Shown here one piece after another: positions 1 to 11,931 of a stretch of 64,000 nucleotides of DNA. Under the pieces are notes generated by a model. That model was not told the origin of the DNA. It saw nothing but the letters and a program-made list of their open reading frames with translations, and did not search any database. Location of the stretch: the NCBI RefSeq assembly GCF_000341285.1, contig NW_005178451.1:1-64000 (forward strand). Reading direction: 5' to 3'. The first letter of the stretch is position 1. Each line of letters starts with the position of its first letter. Origin of the DNA: Galdieria sulphuraria (taxonomy: Eukaryota; Rhodophyta; Bangiophyceae; Galdieriales; Galdieriaceae). A program made the position numbers and the translations under genes.

Positions 1-3000
1 TTTTACCCTCGGTAGAACCATTAATTCATAAAAACAAAGCGTTTTTCGAAAACGGACTAGTAGCTACAGTCGCCATCGTCACAACTCTTTACCCAGGTGA
101 ACACAACCATGACTTTCAGCAGTGCTCTTTTGCTTGCTTTATTTCATGGTTCCCAACAAGTTGAGTATATTCTGAACTAAAAACTGTTCCCTTGCTTTCA
201 AAATACAAGTTTATTCAGCTTTCGTTATCTAAAGCCCCACATCCATAATATTTCAAAAGACATATTCGAATCAATAGAGAATTGATATAAAAGCACAACA
301 ATACAAACAATCATTGAAAATAAGCAATGATGGACTCAAGACTTTCCTATGCTATCCTGAGAAATGCCTGTTGCAGAGTTACAGACCGATTTCTCCATCT
401 TGAAAAGAGTCATATAGAAGACAAGGAAAACTAGTATACGGAATATAATTCTGTGTACTGAACAAAACACTCAACGGAGTGTCTAACTGCTTTCTTGCAG
501 AATATCTTTGAAATATCAACCCAAAGACTGAATCTCAACGACAGACTACAAGACTAGACTATCAACTGCTAATAAATACGCAAAACTGCTCTGAAACAAT
601 TATCGATAGAAATAAACAAACTTGTGAAACAACTAGTTGACTAAAGTACCAACACTCAACCACAGCTTGAATTCCTTTGTCTTTGCTCTCTTCTCGACAA
701 CGCTAATCTCAAATTTCCATACAAGACCAGAAGTGAAATAACAACAAGTCTTGCATAAAGTATATAAACTCCAAAGAGATAATAAAATTTATACATACTA
801 AAAGAAACTACAGTCTACAAGGAACTCCGAGCTCAGGAATCGATGGATCGTTATATAAGAAACATTTGCAGAGCTTAAAAAGAAACGTAGATAATAGAAA
901 TTCACTTGTCCAACTAAAACGAACGAAGAATTTGCTTTAGAAATTAAAGTCGGAAAAGTTTCACTAGCAAACTTGAATCAGGTCCACAGCCTTGACAATA
1001 CTCACTGAAACTTCCTTTCCATCCAACAATCAAACCATTGTGTTCATTTCTAATTGGATTGTTATGAAAAGGATCGCTTTGTATTCTCTCCTTTCACTGG
1101 AGATATATTATTTTAAGTGACTAGTGAGTTTTATGAAAGAAAATATTCCACTTGGAGATATGTAAAAAGTTTCTGGAACAATAAATGTGCTAGATACAAT
1201 CAATCTCACATCTCAGTAATTTTGTGAAACGAGAAGAACAGTGTCGTAACAAAGTTCCTCGCAACTCCCTAGCGACACTGTAGCCTTCTAACAGAGTTGA
1301 GTTTGATCAATATTGTCTCTGCAAGGTAAATTTCAGAATACTTGTGACCCTATTTTGATAACAAATCAAGAACGGTTTTGCTACAACCAGTTTTTGACTC
1401 GTTCTCGATCTGAGAACCTTTCTTTGTTGGTCACTCAAAATTTAGGAAAAGTCCTTAGAGGTGCAAATGGTCATTTTCTAATTTCAATGACATTAACTCT
1501 GTTTGGCTTGCGTTGTGAGAACTAGAACCTTTCCTTCTATGCAAATTACGCTCAAGGAACAATCTTTGTTCGATTACGAGTTATAAAGAAGAATAAATCG
1601 TATATTCAACTCTAGAATTGGAAAGTATACAGAGGACAGGACAATAGTAAAAAACTGACCAAAGGTTGGGAATACTTTTGTCTATACACAAATTCGTACA
1701 TAAACTACCTACGATAAGTAGGATCGAACCTCAAACGATTCAAGGCTATTGGTTCGTTCTCCACGTAAAGAACTTGTTGAGAGTTTTCAATAGTATAACA
1801 ACAGTAAGAGTGGTGATGCTTTTGGTTCTCCTTGCACATATATTTCAAGATTCACCTTTCTTTTTTACTTTGCCAAGAGAGATGAAAGATTCTTATTTTT
1901 CCATTGTTTCTACGTTTATATTCTTTTCTTTTCACTAGGAGACGAAATTGATCCAATATATTTAAAAGAACAAGACCTTTACCAGTTTGGATAACAACCA
2001 AAATATCATTTAAGATTTTGACTCTGCAAAAGAATCAGATAACTTGTGTTATCTTATTCTGCTGAATATTGCTTGCGAGTTGACGACATTTTTATTCTCT
2101 GTAGAGCAACTTGGATAAAAAGGCGTTTCTCTTCTTTTTCAAGTTTGACTTGTCCCTAGTAGAAATGAACATACCTTCTATTGATAGACCCGTTTTTTAT
2201 ACGAAACGTTGGGTTGTTTTTGATTCTCGTTACCAATATCCAAAAGGAAGCCTCTACTAGTGTACCCATCAGGTTATACTTCGCAAGAGTCTTCTTCCAA
2301 GTGCCTAACGCAAGGAACTTTTGTATAGTGACTCACTTATTCAACGAGCTGATGGTTGAGAATGGAAGAAGAATAGGACTCAACTGGACAAATCGTTCTT
2401 TGAATATGCAGAGCTTTTAAAAGTTTTACCTTTTTTTATATTGGAAGAGATAATAGCCCTCTTGGAGTTATATCGTTCCTAAAGCATCTTTGTACAATTT
2501 ATAGTTTGCTTTCTTGTATATCTTTAAAAGTTGTGGTTTTTACAAAGTTTATCGTACAAGAGGATGCAGTGAAAACCTTTAAACCTAAACAGTCATGTTT
2601 ACCTTCAAAAACACCTCAAGTGTATAGTCGACTATTGAGGAGAAATAATTCAGCTATGATTCAAATGCTATGCAATGACAAGATACGAGAAGAAAGTCGC
2701 TAGAATAGACTCAATTCGACTGAATTGAATTTTTCTTGAAAATATCTTTTCTCCTCTTAACAGAATCCACAGTATCAAATGCCACTATTTTCAGAGGAGA
2801 AAGAAACAGGAGTTATTGACTCTTACAGAAATTGAGTATTGATGATACACTTGTGTGAGTCAATGTTGTTTCTGAGATTTGATAACACCACGCGATATTT
2901 TGGATCCTTCTTTGCACATTTGTTTTGGTTTGTCTATTGCTATCATCAACTTTTGTAGCTTTAGTGATAAGCTGCTACTTGTCATGATATCGTAAGAAAG

Positions 3001-3150
3001 GAATTTGATGATTGCTGAAAATAAAGCAGTGCTGTGCTTGTGGGTTTCTGCATTTCTACTAAATAATAATATTTCAACTGGAGCTTTTGAATAGACCGTA
3101 CAAGAGAATGACTTGGTTCATACACTAGTTCCGTGTTTCGAAATGAAGCA
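1..3150. other. Gene-poor stretch, no confident gene
   Basis: Open frames here are short, mostly lack an ATG, and show no family motif I recognise. Two protein-like strings on the plus strand (about 2390-2490 and 2555-2703) could be exons or remains of a decayed gene, but I could not join them with believable splice sites. On the minus strand, just upstream of the ATPase gene, a possible two-exon membrane protein (ATG near 3491, one hydrophobic helix, a candidate intron ending near 3260) is only a suggestion. Treat the stretch as unannotated. Confidence 0.5.
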
Positions 3151-3655
3151 AAAGTGACGTAAAAACTATTCCATAAAATACAGAAAATCTAGAGAGAGAC
3201 GTCTATGGAACAAAATCTTCATGAACAATCTATATTGCTCGGAACTCTCATGACTACTCTCGAAAATTCTGAAAGAAACTTTCTTATCTATGTGAGAATG
3301 GGCCATGTTCAATAGCTTTATACTCTCAAAGAGCATAAAAAACTTGTGAAATAAACATTGGCTTCCTTCCAATCCTCCTTGTACCCTATGAGAGTTACCA
3401 TTATATTAGCATACGAGAATAAGAATATCGATAGTTGAAAAAGCCATATTGATCGTTCTTCCATAGTTCTAGTCATCTCAGTCCAAGCCATAAAGGGTAT
3501 GACATAGTCATCAGTTGATAAAGAGAAGAAGTTGGATTGGTATCCTTTACTATTTTCCTTGTTGTTGTTGTGACCGACAAACAAACAGTCAATCGTTCAT
3601 TTATTTATATTTGTACTCCGAAATAAACAAAAGATTGTTTAATTTCACTTTGACG

Positions 3656-5783
3656 ATGGCGAGTTTGGATGAAAAGTGGAAAGCTTTGGTCAAGTTTAAG
3701 TCTGTTGTGGTAGATCGTGAAAGAGATGTTGTTCAAGTGACAAAAGAACTGTATGATCTTCATAGCAACAGAGAACAACTCAGGGGTGTAACAAGTAGTT
3801 GCAACTATCGCTTGACGATACCATTCGCTCCGCACATGTTCGGTTCTGGCAAGACTACGTTTTGTCATAACTATTTGGAGTTGGTGCAAAGGTTTGGTGA
3901 AAATTTTCTGTCGACTTTTGCTTCGGACCCTTTGAGGAGAACCTTTTTGGAGAAGCTGAAAAGGGCTTCGTTGCTCTTTGTGGATTTGAGGGAGTTGAAG
4001 CCCACAGAACCGAAAGAACGCAACCTAAAGTGGACAGTCTACTATCGAATGATAGAAGCGTGTTGCACTTCTGTTGGACAAGAACCAGAGGATGAAGAAG
4101 TAGTATTTAAAGAATGCCGTACACGTCCCTATAAGTTAGTTAGAAAACTTCGTTCCATCTTAAACATTCCTTCCGATCAATATCTTCTTATAGCTTTTGA
4201 TGAAGTTGGTGTATTTGATACAAAGGCAACTTTTTTTGAACTGGAGAAGAATGACAAAGGTGTGGTTCGACCTTACAATGACTTTTTCGGCATCATTAGT
4301 CAATTGTGCGAAGAACCCGACTTGTTTTTTATAGTTGTTGGGAAAAGCAAGGGTTTAAGTATTAAGAATGATGTGGCTTTTGGGCTATCGAGAGTTATAC
4401 TACATTTTATCCCTTTATCACCTTTGGACGCTTCCAGTATCGTTGAATTCCTTGAAAAGAGTCTTCTAAAGACACCTACTCAAGTTCCAGTTTGTAATGT
4501 CTTATGTAGTTCTTCATTTTCAGTAAATGAATTGGCAGATTCGTTATTGGAATGTACAGGTGGTGTTCCTGGTTTACTTGTTCGAGCAATCAGTTACCTT
4601 TTGCTGTATAAATCATCCAACAACAATTTCTTATTATCTAAGGAAACCTTCTTGATCATAATGAATAGCTTTCTAGTAACAAATTATTGTGTTGCGACAT
4701 TCTTACCTCGTCTGATAAGTCTCAGTGAGCAGCGTAAGCGCTTGTTAAGAATGCTTACGTTATTATCTTTGTATCGTATTCGATTTGATTTTGATAAAAA
4801 CTGTGCAAGTAAGCTCAAATTCTGATGTGTTTTTGTTTGATCTAGTTACAGATATGTGTCTCTATCGTCGATTGGTTATAGAACCAGACCGCAACGAACG
4901 CTATGAAGTGTTGACTCCCAAGTTACTGATTGAATATATTGACCAAGGCTTAAAGGATGATCGTTTAGAATGGTTACTTTTACAAACCCTCAAGTCTCAA
5001 TCTGTCGAATTCTTTTATGAGTCGAAATGTCGAATTTTGGAAGGTCTTATTGCTACACTGTTTTATTTACACTTTTCTCGGCATCCTACAAACAGCTCAA
5101 TGTTTTCTACTCTTGGTCAATTGTCTCGTGTTTGGAATGAAATGAATTTACAATTTTCTTCCGAATCTGCTGCTTATTATATGAAATCTATACATTATAC
5201 CAGAGCTGTATTAGGAACAGAGAGAATGACATTTGGAAGCAATGATGAATGGGAAAGGATAGTGAAAGAAATGTTAGAATTTGAAAAGATATATATTCCA
5301 TTTCATTCAACTTTTCATAGTCCAGATATATTATTCAAGTTGCATGGAAGAACGAATGAGAAGAACTTGATGATTGTGGGTATTGCTTGTAAAGGCCGAT
5401 GGAGTCGTAATGGTATTCGATGGAATGAAATTTTGGAAGAAGCTCACAAGTTTTTGAAACCAGTTCATGATCAAGTATTGACTAGTCATCCTACATGGCA
5501 TTGTATGTTGATTATTATGAGTACTCAGTTAGCAACCAACGTATCTGAGGACTTGAATCATTCTAGTCGTTGTTATTCATCTGGCGATAGTGTTGGAGAA
5601 TTCTTGATTCCTCACAACTGTGAATTGGTTATTCTTTCTGAAGCTGATGTAGAAAACTTTATTGGCAAAGACATTTTATCAAATTTAAGGAACGCTTTCA
5701 AGGCTGTGGATAATCCACATTCGAGAAATATTGGCATTTCAACACTACAAAAAATAGTTTTATTGCTTTCCAAAAATATTTAG
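3656..5783 (+). CDS. P-loop NTPase with PD-(D/E)XK-like C-terminal region
   Basis: Two exons, 3656-4808 and 4852-5783, give 694 aa; an acceptor six bases earlier (exon from 4846) also keeps frame. I chose the ATG at 3656 because the frame upstream looks non-coding. A Walker A motif (FGSGKTT, about residues 62-68) and a Walker B-like strand (LLIAFDEVG, about 176-184) mark an NTPase. Near residues 540-565 a PD followed by IVGIACK resembles the core of a restriction-endonuclease fold, though the usual acidic residue of the ExK motif is alanine. This order is known from the Crinkler/RHS-type ATPase-nuclease families, and Galdieria is known for expanded archaeal-type ATPases; which group it belongs to is inference. 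A fossil fragment of a related gene lies at 8.3 kb. Cellular role unknown. Confidence 0.65.
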
Positions 5784-6720
5784 GAATATCTTGTTTTAAT
5801 ATCTGAGAAATTTTCTAAAACAAACAATTTTCAAAAGTTGTTATAAATCAGGGGCTGTTTTATAAGACACTGTCAAAAACTATATCAAACTTGAGCAAAT
5901 TTATTCTTCTTACCATAGTTGCATGGTTTGGATGACATAAACGAGGCTGAATTCAAGCTTTAAAGCTACGACTATTTTTCCATTGAAAACGATGAAATAG
6001 ATTGGACTTTGGATATCCTTCAAAACTTGACAACTTATTGCCACATATAATCGTGCTTGTCTTGAATCTTCTTTTACTTGTCGTCAGAGAGAATACTGTG
6101 TTACTTTTTTTCCAACCAGAAGGGCTTATTGAAGGGATCCGCATAATTCCAAGTTTGTTACTCTTAAACGACATATACATTTCAACTTGTTGTTCTCAGG
6201 TTCTCATCATTAAATGAAGATGATACTATGTATCTATTAAGAAAAATTGAGAAATTCACATCGTATTAACCTTACTCCATTTTAGGAAAAATATTTTCTG
6301 CGTACTGAAGGATCTACTAGTAAAGCACTAGACGATTTTTCGAATATTTTTGTATAACCCATACAAAAAATTAGCAACAAACTTTTGCATTCATTGATAT
6401 TATAGCATATGAACTTTTTCTGAAAAAGAATCACATTTCCAAAGTTTCAAAACCTGTATATACTACAGAAGAAGTTTTGAAGCAAGCTTTCTAGGCTGCC
6501 TTGGCGCTATTGACACTTTAAAACAACATTTTGGAGAAAGAAATTGCTTTCAATTTTAAAATGGAGTTTTGTGATCTTCAACGATGAATATCAGAGATCT
6601 TTTATTCGAATCGCACCTCAGAATCTGAATATCCAATAGACCAAGTTCACAGCTTGCTTAGCATTTGAAAAAACAACAAGATGTGAAGCGTCAAGCAATA
6701 ATGAACTGGAGAAATTTGCT
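5784..6720. other. Intergenic, no gene recognised
   Basis: AT-rich spacer of about 940 bp between the ATPase gene and the phosphoesterase pseudogene. Overlapping short frames on both strands near 5950-6220 have no recognisable motif. The last part presumably carried the promoter of the phosphoesterase copy. Confidence 0.4.
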
Positions 6721-7920
6721 ATGAAATCGTTTGCATCAATATTGGCTGTTTTACTTCTTTTTCAGGAGAGTTTCTAACAAAATGCATTCGGCAGCGTCAA
6801 TTTGACACAGCAAACCACTACACTATCCCCTGCTCCCTCAAAAGCCCCTACAGAGAATGGAACGGTAGTTTTACAAAATATGGGAATATTTTCTGCAAGT
6901 AGCTTTCAATGTCCTAGAAGGAACCTCTCTTATATTTATGTAAAGAAGGCATCAGACCATTCGATCATGTATTCATCTTCATAGGATATGCCATTTATCA
7001 ACTTGCTGATACAACATTTTTGTTTTGCAGCAGAATATTATGGAACAACTCATACCAGCTTGTGCCTAATTACATCGCTCTTACTTCTGGAAGCAACTGG
7101 TGGAGTCACAAAGATTCAACAAAACAAGTCTTTGACCATATTTGTATTGCAGATAAACTGGAAGAAAAAGGTCTTGGTTGGAAGAACTATGCACAATCTA
7201 TTCCGTATGCTTGCTACAAAGGCAGTTCTTCATACCCTCAAAATAGTAGCTTTGTTTGGCTTCAAGAGCATGTGCCGTTCTTATTTTATCCTCAAATTTT
7301 CCAAGATCCATTAAGAGCTGCAAATAATCCCCCTTTAGAAGAGCTAGAACAAGACTTGTAATGTTCCAGAATACGTTTTCATTTCCCCTGATATCTGTCA
7401 CGATATGCAAGGAGGCTCCGATGTATGTCCAGCAGTAACTGAATATCCCAACACTCCTAAGAAACTAGCATATTGCTATAATACCAGAAATACTTCTAAG
7501 AACTGTGTCAATATCAATAATTTATGGAACAGAGGAGATGAATTTTTTCGAGAGTGGTGGATTCTCAAAATTGTAAACTCTCCTAGTTGGACAGGGAACT
7601 CGGTGATAGTTGTCACTCGGGATGAAGCCAATTATAATGAAGAAATAAATGTCTTTACTGAAGGAGGAACAGATACAGCCTACATTTATTCCAGAAATTT
7701 TTCTTTTGCTGATTATTCGTTCCTCATTATGATGGCTATTATGGAGGTGGAAAGGTTCTACTGATTGTAATATCCAGAGAAAATCCATATCCATATTGTG
7801 ACTTGTGGAAAATATAATCATTACAACTTGCTAAAGACTATTGAGGCCTCTTATGACTTAGATTATCTGAGATATACCAGTAACGATGGTCAAGGTCTTG
7901 CACGAGTTCTTTGGCAATAG
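6721..7920 (+). pseudogene. Broken secreted phosphoesterase (acid phosphatase-like)
   Basis: Pieces of a phosphoesterase-family protein (the family of secreted acid phosphatases and phospholipase C-like enzymes) follow one another in the right order but in different frames. It opens with a signal-peptide-like start at 6721 (MKSFASILAVLLLF), but an in-frame TAA follows shortly after. Then come FDHVFIF, YYGTTHTSL, VPNYIALTSGS, IADKLEEKGLGWKNYAQ, YVFISPDICHDMQGG, GNSVIVVTRDEANYN and GGTDTAYIY, ending with ARVLWQ and a stop at 7918-7920. The frame changes inside the conserved YYGTTH..L/PNYIAL block, again before YVFISPD, and at least once near the C-terminus. These positions fall inside conserved blocks, so introns cannot explain them. 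Intact relatives are probably elsewhere in the genome. Confidence 0.8.
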
Positions 7921-9398
7921 TGAGTTAAAGATAGCATTTGTTGTTGTTTCTTCGAGTATGTTTGTTGATTTGTATTGTTGTAAACTTTTGGGAGAGTTTG
8001 TCTTTGGACTTTCTATTTCACGACAGATTTTTTGTTTCATACTTTTGCATATGGAAAGCCAAGCGTCCACAAGAATAAAAAGGTGATCCTGGAGAGCTGA
8101 ATTTATTTTCAATATTCAAGCTTTAGTAAAATTGTTATTTCTTAAAATTTTTAAAAGAGATATGCTAAACTAAGGTCTTCAGATTATTTAGAGGCATAAA
8201 TCAGTGGCGAATTTAGAGCCTACGAAGATTATAAAAAGTAATGTTCAAAGATTGGGAGATGAATGTAAATTCAAAACAAGGAGCAACAAGATTGCGACCA
8301 AAGTTTTGTATGAGTGGTCTGCTGGGAGTAGAAATTGAACTTGTCCTATAGGGAGTTAAAACCCACAGACCCAAAAGAACGAAACCTTGTATCAGGTCAT
8401 CTTTCGAGACTGTAGAACTTATAATGGAATTGAAGTAGCAAGCTGCTTTTAACCATTCCTTATTCTGTCCATACTCTCTTCCTTGATAATTGAGGGAAAC
8501 CCGCTTGAAAGTAAGTTGATAAAGTATTATCGTTTCGAATAACTTTTCTTCCTCTTTTCTGATAGGACTACCAACGATTAACTTGGAGACAAGGCTTGTA
8601 CAGCTGAATACTCCAGTTGTCCTCGTTTTCGTAAACTTATTCTGCTCAAGAAGCTGCCCAAGTCCTCCGCCTGTTGAAAAGCATACGAAAAGTTTGAATA
8701 TTAGCTGAGGATTTGATACTACCAGGAATATTCCACGAATCAGAAGAATGTGGGCAAATCTTTCCAGAAGTTTAGGTTTGTATTCAAAACAGACAAGGAG
8801 AAAGAACTCGACGAGATCCTGTTATCATAAATGAAGTTGAAACGCATCTGTCGAGAAAGAACTTGCAAGGAAACAAGCAACATCGATCTAGTTTAGGGTT
8901 CTTGAAAATATCAGGCAAGAATCCGATGCTGTGCCAATAAGTAGTAAGCCAATCCCTTAGATAATACGGATAAGTATTGACATATTTGTCGACCCCAAGG
9001 CCGTCCTTCAACTTTTATACCACTCTAGAATGACCTCTGGGTTGTGACACGATGTAAGGTTTATGTTGTCAAGAGTACCAGCTTTGTTAATTCTAAAGAT
9101 TCTCTTCTTGTGGAGATGTCTGACTCAAGATCTGAAGCACGAATTAGAGCCTTTCGAAGTATATGACAATTCTAACTACTCTAATCTCACTATTCAAATA
9201 TATTTTAAGACATGAGTAGGATAAAAAAGAACTAAAATGGAGAATAGGACCATATGTGACAGTGATAGTAAACAATAAGTAAGACAGACATAAACGAAAT
9301 GTCTCCTGGTCTATAGGAATGTCACAAGAAACTTTATCTAAAATCTCGCTTTCTCTTTTTCTAGTTCTCATTGACAGCAATCTACGTTTCAAAAAATC
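7921..9398. other. Decayed intergenic region
   Basis: About 1.5 kb without an intact gene. It contains the ATPase-family fossil fragment (separate entry) and, on the minus strand at 8784-9011, a protein-like open frame without ATG that I could not assign. Nothing else is supported. Confidence 0.4.
8320..8410 (+). pseudogene. Fossil fragment of the ATPase/nuclease-like family
   Basis: The stretch around 8345-8385 reads RELKPTDPKERN, nearly the same as RELKPTEPKERN in the intact gene at 3656-5783. DNA similarity is visible over roughly 40 bases. Flanking sequence out to about 8.2-8.75 kb may be further remains but is too altered to be sure. This indicates a second, broken member of the family about 4 kb from the intact one. 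Confidence 0.6.
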
Positions 9399-10192
9399 TC
9401 AAACCGTTTCAGGTTTCTTATGTTCTCGAAGAAATTGAGTAAGTTGAATTATTACCTCAGATACAACAGCTTCATAATTTAATTCTTGATTCTTGTTATC
9501 ATTCAGCAAAATATGAATATCTGCCTGTAAATAGAAAGGTAGTCTTGCTCTCCGAATATCTTCCAGTTTCTCCAATGAGTGGAATCCTTGTAATAGCTCA
9601 TTCTCCTCTCGCTGGAGCCTTCTGAAAATGATAGGAACGGCAGCGTCTAAAAACACCACAATACCATTCTGAAAAATTTCAGAATAAGACTATAAAGATC
9701 CAGACCACTTACGTGAAGAACAGCCCAATTGCTGTTCTTAAGAACAACTCCTCCTTCAGTGGCAACTACACAGCATACGTAAGATTGAACTTGATTCAAA
9801 ACGTCGCTTTCTATTTCTCTAAGCTTTTCTTCTCCATATTCTTTGAGAATCTCTGATATTTCTTTCTTTGAAGCCCTCTCTATTATCTGAACGGTGTCCA
9901 AAAATGAATAGCCCAACTTTCTAGCTAAGAGTTCACCAATCGTGCTCTTTCCACTTCCCATCATACCGACAATGTATATAGGAGTCTTTCTTAAAAGTCT
10001 TCTAAGCTCAAAAGCTGCTTCTGCAGAGCTTGATTCACTACAACAACTGCACACACAGTCTCTTCGATATGGCGACAATAACTTTGGAAACTTCCCAACT
10101 CTCTTCTTACCATAGCACCTTGCAGATAATGTAGTTGATACAAAAGGAACGGAAATAAAACAGGGTACCAAACGCGCTTTATTTTTTTGCAT
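9399..10192 (-). CDS. Shikimate kinase-like protein, probably plastid-targeted
   Basis: Two exons on the minus strand (10192-9713, 9668-9399; 44-nt intron) give 249 aa. The first 70 residues look like a transit peptide. Walker A is VGMMGSGKST (about 75-84), and the later LREIE and RRARLPFYLQAD blocks match the shikimate kinase fold. The DxD pair that binds magnesium and shikimate reads FLDTV, so the second aspartate is valine, and the GGG loop reads TEGG. True shikimate kinases keep these residues. Plant SKL1, a non-enzymatic relative needed for chloroplast development, has lost activity, so an SKL-type role is possible (inference). The ATG shares its first base with the stop codon of the upstream CSP41 gene on the same strand. 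Confidence 0.8.
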
Positions 10193-11434
10193 TAAGATGA
10201 AATACTACTCATTACTTCCCACAGTTTGTGATCTTCATCCAATGGAAAATTTTGTTTATCCTTTTGGAGAGATAAATATTCTGAGAACATTTGTGCAATA
10301 TTCTCTTCCAAATTCGTATGACTAGACCAACCCAGTAGTTGCTCTGCTTTGCGTGGATCAGCTATAAAATGTCTGTTGCGAAATGGAAATCGTGAGAAGG
10401 AATTAGAAGCGAGTCCCGCGTCGTAATAAAACGTTTGCAAAGGTTTGCAACACACCTGAGAGCACAACTCGGCTAAAGCTCGAACAGTAATGAATTTTCC
10501 ACTAGTTGCATTGAATATTTCTTGAAAAGCGTCAGATTTATCTATAGAAAGAATTATCATCTGCACAAGGTCATCCACGTGGCTAAGTGAAACTAGTTGG
10601 TCCCCAGGATAGGGTATGGGCACTTTGGAGGGTTATTGATGTTTCACTCTTTGAAGAATAACTTACCTTTTAGTCCTCTAATTATGCGGTCAAAGAAGTA
10701 GTCTGTGTAGCTGGTTTTGGCACTTTTTAACCCGATCAAATAAATAGGTCTGAAGCAAGTGACTGCGAAAGAGGTCTGTGAAAGAAGGAATCGTTCTGTT
10801 TGAGATATAGCAGCGTCTGAATTTACAGGATCATTCTCAAAGTGCGGAGTCATCTCGCTTGCTTTGTATATTCCAGCACTGCTAACGAAAAGATAGTGTC
10901 GGACTCCTATTTGACTTGCCAGTTCTACCAAGGGCTTCGTGGTTTCAACGTCCTTTGAAAAACTGTGTATAGTTGAGTAAATAGTGGGAAACAGTGGTTT
11001 GAAACCTACTTGTCTATTATCCAGTCACATTTTCTCACTTTACCTTCCAAACTCTCAGTTGCAGATTGACCGAATATAGTATTTATTCCGAGAGTCTTCA
11101 ACTCTGAATAGTGAGAAAACGGTTGAGAACTTCTAAGTTGTGCCTCTGACCCCTCATTCCACAATGTTACTTGTACTTGCTTCTGTTGCAGCAGTGCATG
11201 AGCTAAATAATAACCCACAAAAGCGTGACCGCCTGACTTTGTGTTTAGTATAATACCGGAGCAAGAAAGTAGAAAGAAATGAGCTTTTCGCGAATCTCGT
11301 TTAACAGCATAGGAAAAGTTCTTTTTTGACTGATGACGACATACTGGGTTGGGAATAAAATAGTGAGTCTTCCTGATGATTATGGAGCTGTGACTGGGAA
11401 GCTTTGCGACGTTGAAACACAAAGATGTGTTCAT
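10192..11434 (-). CDS. CSP41-like chloroplast stem-loop binding protein
   Basis: Three exons (11434-11010, 10962-10667, 10622-10192; introns of 47 and 44 nt) give 383 aa. It is an atypical short-chain dehydrogenase/NAD-epimerase fold protein. HYLFVSSAGIY, FRPIYLIG, YFFDRIIRGL, VDDLVQMI and ADPRKAEQLLGW match the CSP41 family, which binds and cleaves stem-loops in chloroplast RNA and stabilises ribosomes and transcripts in plants. The N-terminal 50 residues are basic and serine-rich, as expected for a plastid transit peptide. The C-terminus ends naturally for the family, and its TAA overlaps the next gene's ATG (TAATG), so the two genes may share one message. CSP41a versus b not resolved. Confidence 0.88.
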
Positions 11435-11931
11435 TCTCTAATGACCAGTCAGACACAAAGAGTTCAATGCAAATCTCCCGGCAGCGATCGCTTCTGTCAA
11501 CATTTTGGAAAACTCGTCATTTCTATCTAGCAACATTTCTTCCATCAATTTTGAGTGAACTCACTAATAAACTATGTCATGCACCTCATATCGTACAAGG
11601 TCGGAAGCATGTGAAGACAATGAACAAGAAAACAAATCAATATTCCTTCATAATTTTCACAAAGGTATTTTCTAAATAAGAATTGTAAAGTTGTTGGTTG
11701 TTGCTAAGACTTTTGGCAAGGCTTTGAGTAATAAATTCCTGTTAAAAATCTGATTTTTTGCAGTAAGCCTTTCCTTGAGATGGAGAATGTATATGTATGG
11801 TCCTTTATTTGTGTTGGTTTTATTTCCACGCAATGCTTAAAAATTCTAGTATTGTGATAGTAGAACACGTCCTTATAATAGAGAATTTTACAACTTGATC
11901 AATAGTTGATTCTTGCAATTCGCCACCTTAA
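11435..11931. other. Divergent intergenic region
   Basis: About 500 bp between the start codons of the CSP41-like gene (minus) and the DsbA-like gene (plus). It must hold both promoters. A plus-strand open frame at 11425-11679 lacks motif support and is not called. Confidence 0.5.

Noticed and set aside
7020-7361. 113-codon open frame as a separate gene
   Set aside because: It is one frame of the broken phosphoesterase; conserved blocks continue in other frames on both sides.
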